From NCBI GenBank assembly GCA_012512465.1, contig JAAZED010000005.1:1-6540 (forward strand): a DNA stretch of 6,540 bases. Direction: 5' to 3'. Positions 5,442-6,540 of this stretch are shown here, piece by piece. Made by a program: the position numbers and the translations under genes. Source of the DNA: Oxalobacter sp. GTDB taxonomy: Bacteria; Pseudomonadota; Gammaproteobacteria; Burkholderiales; Burkholderiaceae_D. Every line of letters begins with the position of its first letter. Within the stretch, counting starts at the first letter, position 1. The notes beneath the pieces are model-generated. The model ran no database searches. It saw only the letters and a program-made list of their open reading frames with translations, and was not told the origin of the DNA.

Positions 5442-6540
5442 ATGAGAACAAGCCTGTTTTTCAAGCAGCAGCGGTTGCGCCGTATTTTCAGGATATTGGT
5501 ATTTCCCCTGCTGTTTACATTTATCACGCAGCCTGTCGCCTATGCCCAGTACAGTAATTTGCCGACGCTGGGAGATACGGCTCGCGGTGAGCTTTCGCCG
5601 TTGATGGAGTACAAGATTGGTGTTGAGATCATGCGGCGCATCCAGATGGATCCCGATTACATTGAAGATGAAGTGATCAGCGAATACCTCAATAATATCG
5701 GCCACAAACTGGTGAATGCCACGCCTGATGTCCGGGGAGAAACCGGGAATGATTTCCATTTCTTTGCATTAAGAGATCAGACACTCAATGCGTTTGCATT
5801 GCCCGGTGGATTTATTGGCGTGCATACCGGTCTTTTGCTTGCTGCTCAAAGCGAATCCGAGCTGGCTTCTGTTCTTTCCCATGAGATTGGTCACGTTTCA
5901 CAACGGCATATTGCGCGTATGATCGGTAACCAGAAGCAGGATATGCTGATTCCGATCGCGGCACTTGTCCTGGCGGCAATAGCTGGCGCGGCAAAGCAGA
6001 CGGATGCTGCCGGTGCTCTGGTGATGGGGGGACAGGGGCTTGCCGTGCAAAAGCAACTGAATTTTAACCGGGATGCAGAAAGGGAAGCTGACAGGGTTGG
6101 ATTCCTGATACTGAAAAATGCCGGTTTTGATACCAATGGCATGGTCCTGTTTTTTGAACGCCTGCAACGGGCAAACCGTCACTATGGTGAGGGTTTTTCG
6201 GCTTATCTGAGAACTCACCCGTTAACATCAGAACGTATTGCCGATGTTGAGGCGCGTGTTCGTTCCGAGTCATACCGGCAGCATGCGGACAGCCCCGATT
6301 TCTATTATGTCCGGATCAGGGCTGAGCTGTTACAGGATGAAAGCGCCAAAGGCATGGAGACGGCCGCGGCCAATTTTCAGGAAATGATCAAAATAGGAAG
6401 CCGGCTTTACGCTTCTGCCGGATACTACGGGCAGGCCTTGCTTGCCTTGAAGCAGAATGACACGATGAAAGCCGCTTCTCTTTTGCAGGAGGCGAAAAAG
6501 CTGGTAGGGGATAAAGCGGCACAAGCCAGCCTGGCGTTGA
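5442..6540 (+). CDS. bepA: M48 family metalloprotease, BepA/YfgC-like, 3' partial
   Basis: The frame is open from the ATG at 5442 to the window edge, 366 codons plus one base, with no stop. E. coli BepA has 487 residues, so about a quarter is missing. A signal peptide is clear: basic n-region (KQQRLRR), hydrophobic core at about 18-29, and AYA cleavage after residue 35, so the protein is periplasmic. The zinc-protease motif is HEIGH at 147-151, with E213 in EREAD as the expected third ligand and H259 in THPLTSER matching the regulatory His246 of BepA. Residues 160-205 form the hydrophobic helical lid region. From about 287 onward the sequence is helical and TPR-like (for example YYGQALLALKQNDTMKAA). 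BepA in E. coli maintains outer-membrane LptD and degrades stalled assembly intermediates; the same role here is inference. A weak ribosome site AGGAAAAGG lies at 5421-5429. It is divergent from moaC. Confidence 0.94.
   Translation, partial: MRTSLFFKQQRLRRIFRILVFPLLFTFITQPVAYAQYSNLPTLGDTARGELSPLMEYKIGVEIMRRIQMDPDYIEDEVISEYLNNIGHKLVNATPDVRGETGNDFHFFALRDQTLNAFALPGGFIGVHTGLLLAAQSESELASVLSHEIGHVSQRHIARMIGNQKQDMLIPIAALVLAAIAGAAKQTDAAGALVMGGQGLAVQKQLNFNRDAEREADRVGFLILKNAGFDTNGMVLFFERLQRANRHYGEGFSAYLRTHPLTSERIADVEARVRSESYRQHADSPDFYYVRIRAELLQDESAKGMETAAANFQEMIKIGSRLYASAGYYGQALLALKQNDTMKAASLLQEAKKLVGDKAAQASLAL

Noticed and set aside
5361..5759. A 132-codon minus-strand open frame covering the moaC-protease junction
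   Set aside because: It runs antisense to the signal peptide and N-terminal domain of the M48 protease, and its own product shows no recognisable motif. The plus-strand frame has clear family features.
5898..6218. Overlapping minus-strand open frames within the protease gene
   Set aside because: They are antisense to the HEIGH and EREAD region of the M48 gene, whose plus-strand frame simply lacks a stop because the window ends.

Overview
The window looks like ordinary core chromosome of a betaproteobacterium of the order Burkholderiales. A moderate-GC member of the Oxalobacteraceae, for example Oxalobacter, is the best guess. The reasons are a Burkholderiales-type GltX (its [10 protein letters not shown] segment replaces the zinc-ligand segment of the E. 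coli enzyme), a DUF2863 protein (a family I know from betaproteobacteria), a long OFA-type MFS transporter, and base composition near 50 % GC by eye. The genus is inference. I see no insertion sequence, phage gene, integrase, CRISPR array or other sign of recent transfer.

Layout from left to right. (1) 1-1632, plus strand: most of an OFA-family (oxalate/formate antiporter-like) MFS transporter whose start lies before the window, closed by a strong intrinsic terminator. (2) 1706-1808: the gltX leader, with several small competing inverted repeats. (3) 1809-3203: gltX, glutamyl-tRNA synthetase, followed by a weak hairpin and a T9 run. (4) 3261-3538: a compact tRNA transcription unit with a near-consensus extended -10 promoter, tRNA-Ala(GGC), tRNA-Glu(TTC) and a clean terminator. 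(5) 3631-4881: a DUF2863 protein of unknown function. (6) 4892-5374, minus strand: moaC of molybdenum-cofactor synthesis, which meets the DUF2863 gene tail to tail with only 10 bp between stop codons. (7) 5442-6540, plus strand: a BepA/YfgC-like M48 metalloprotease with a signal peptide and HEIGH zinc motif, divergent from moaC and cut off by the right edge.

The clearest functional link is gltX beside a tRNA gene for its own substrate, tRNA-Glu. They appear to be separate transcription units, because a putative terminator and a strong promoter lie between them. The other genes are housekeeping functions with no obvious shared pathway. I found no convincing new multi-gene system. The points most worth a second look are the uncharacterised DUF2863 protein, a G1:U72 wobble in tRNA-Glu where E. 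coli has a G1:C72 identity pair, the 13th membrane segment of the transporter (a possible fused small subunit) with no lysine where OxlT is thought to have its substrate-binding lysine, and the gltX leader.
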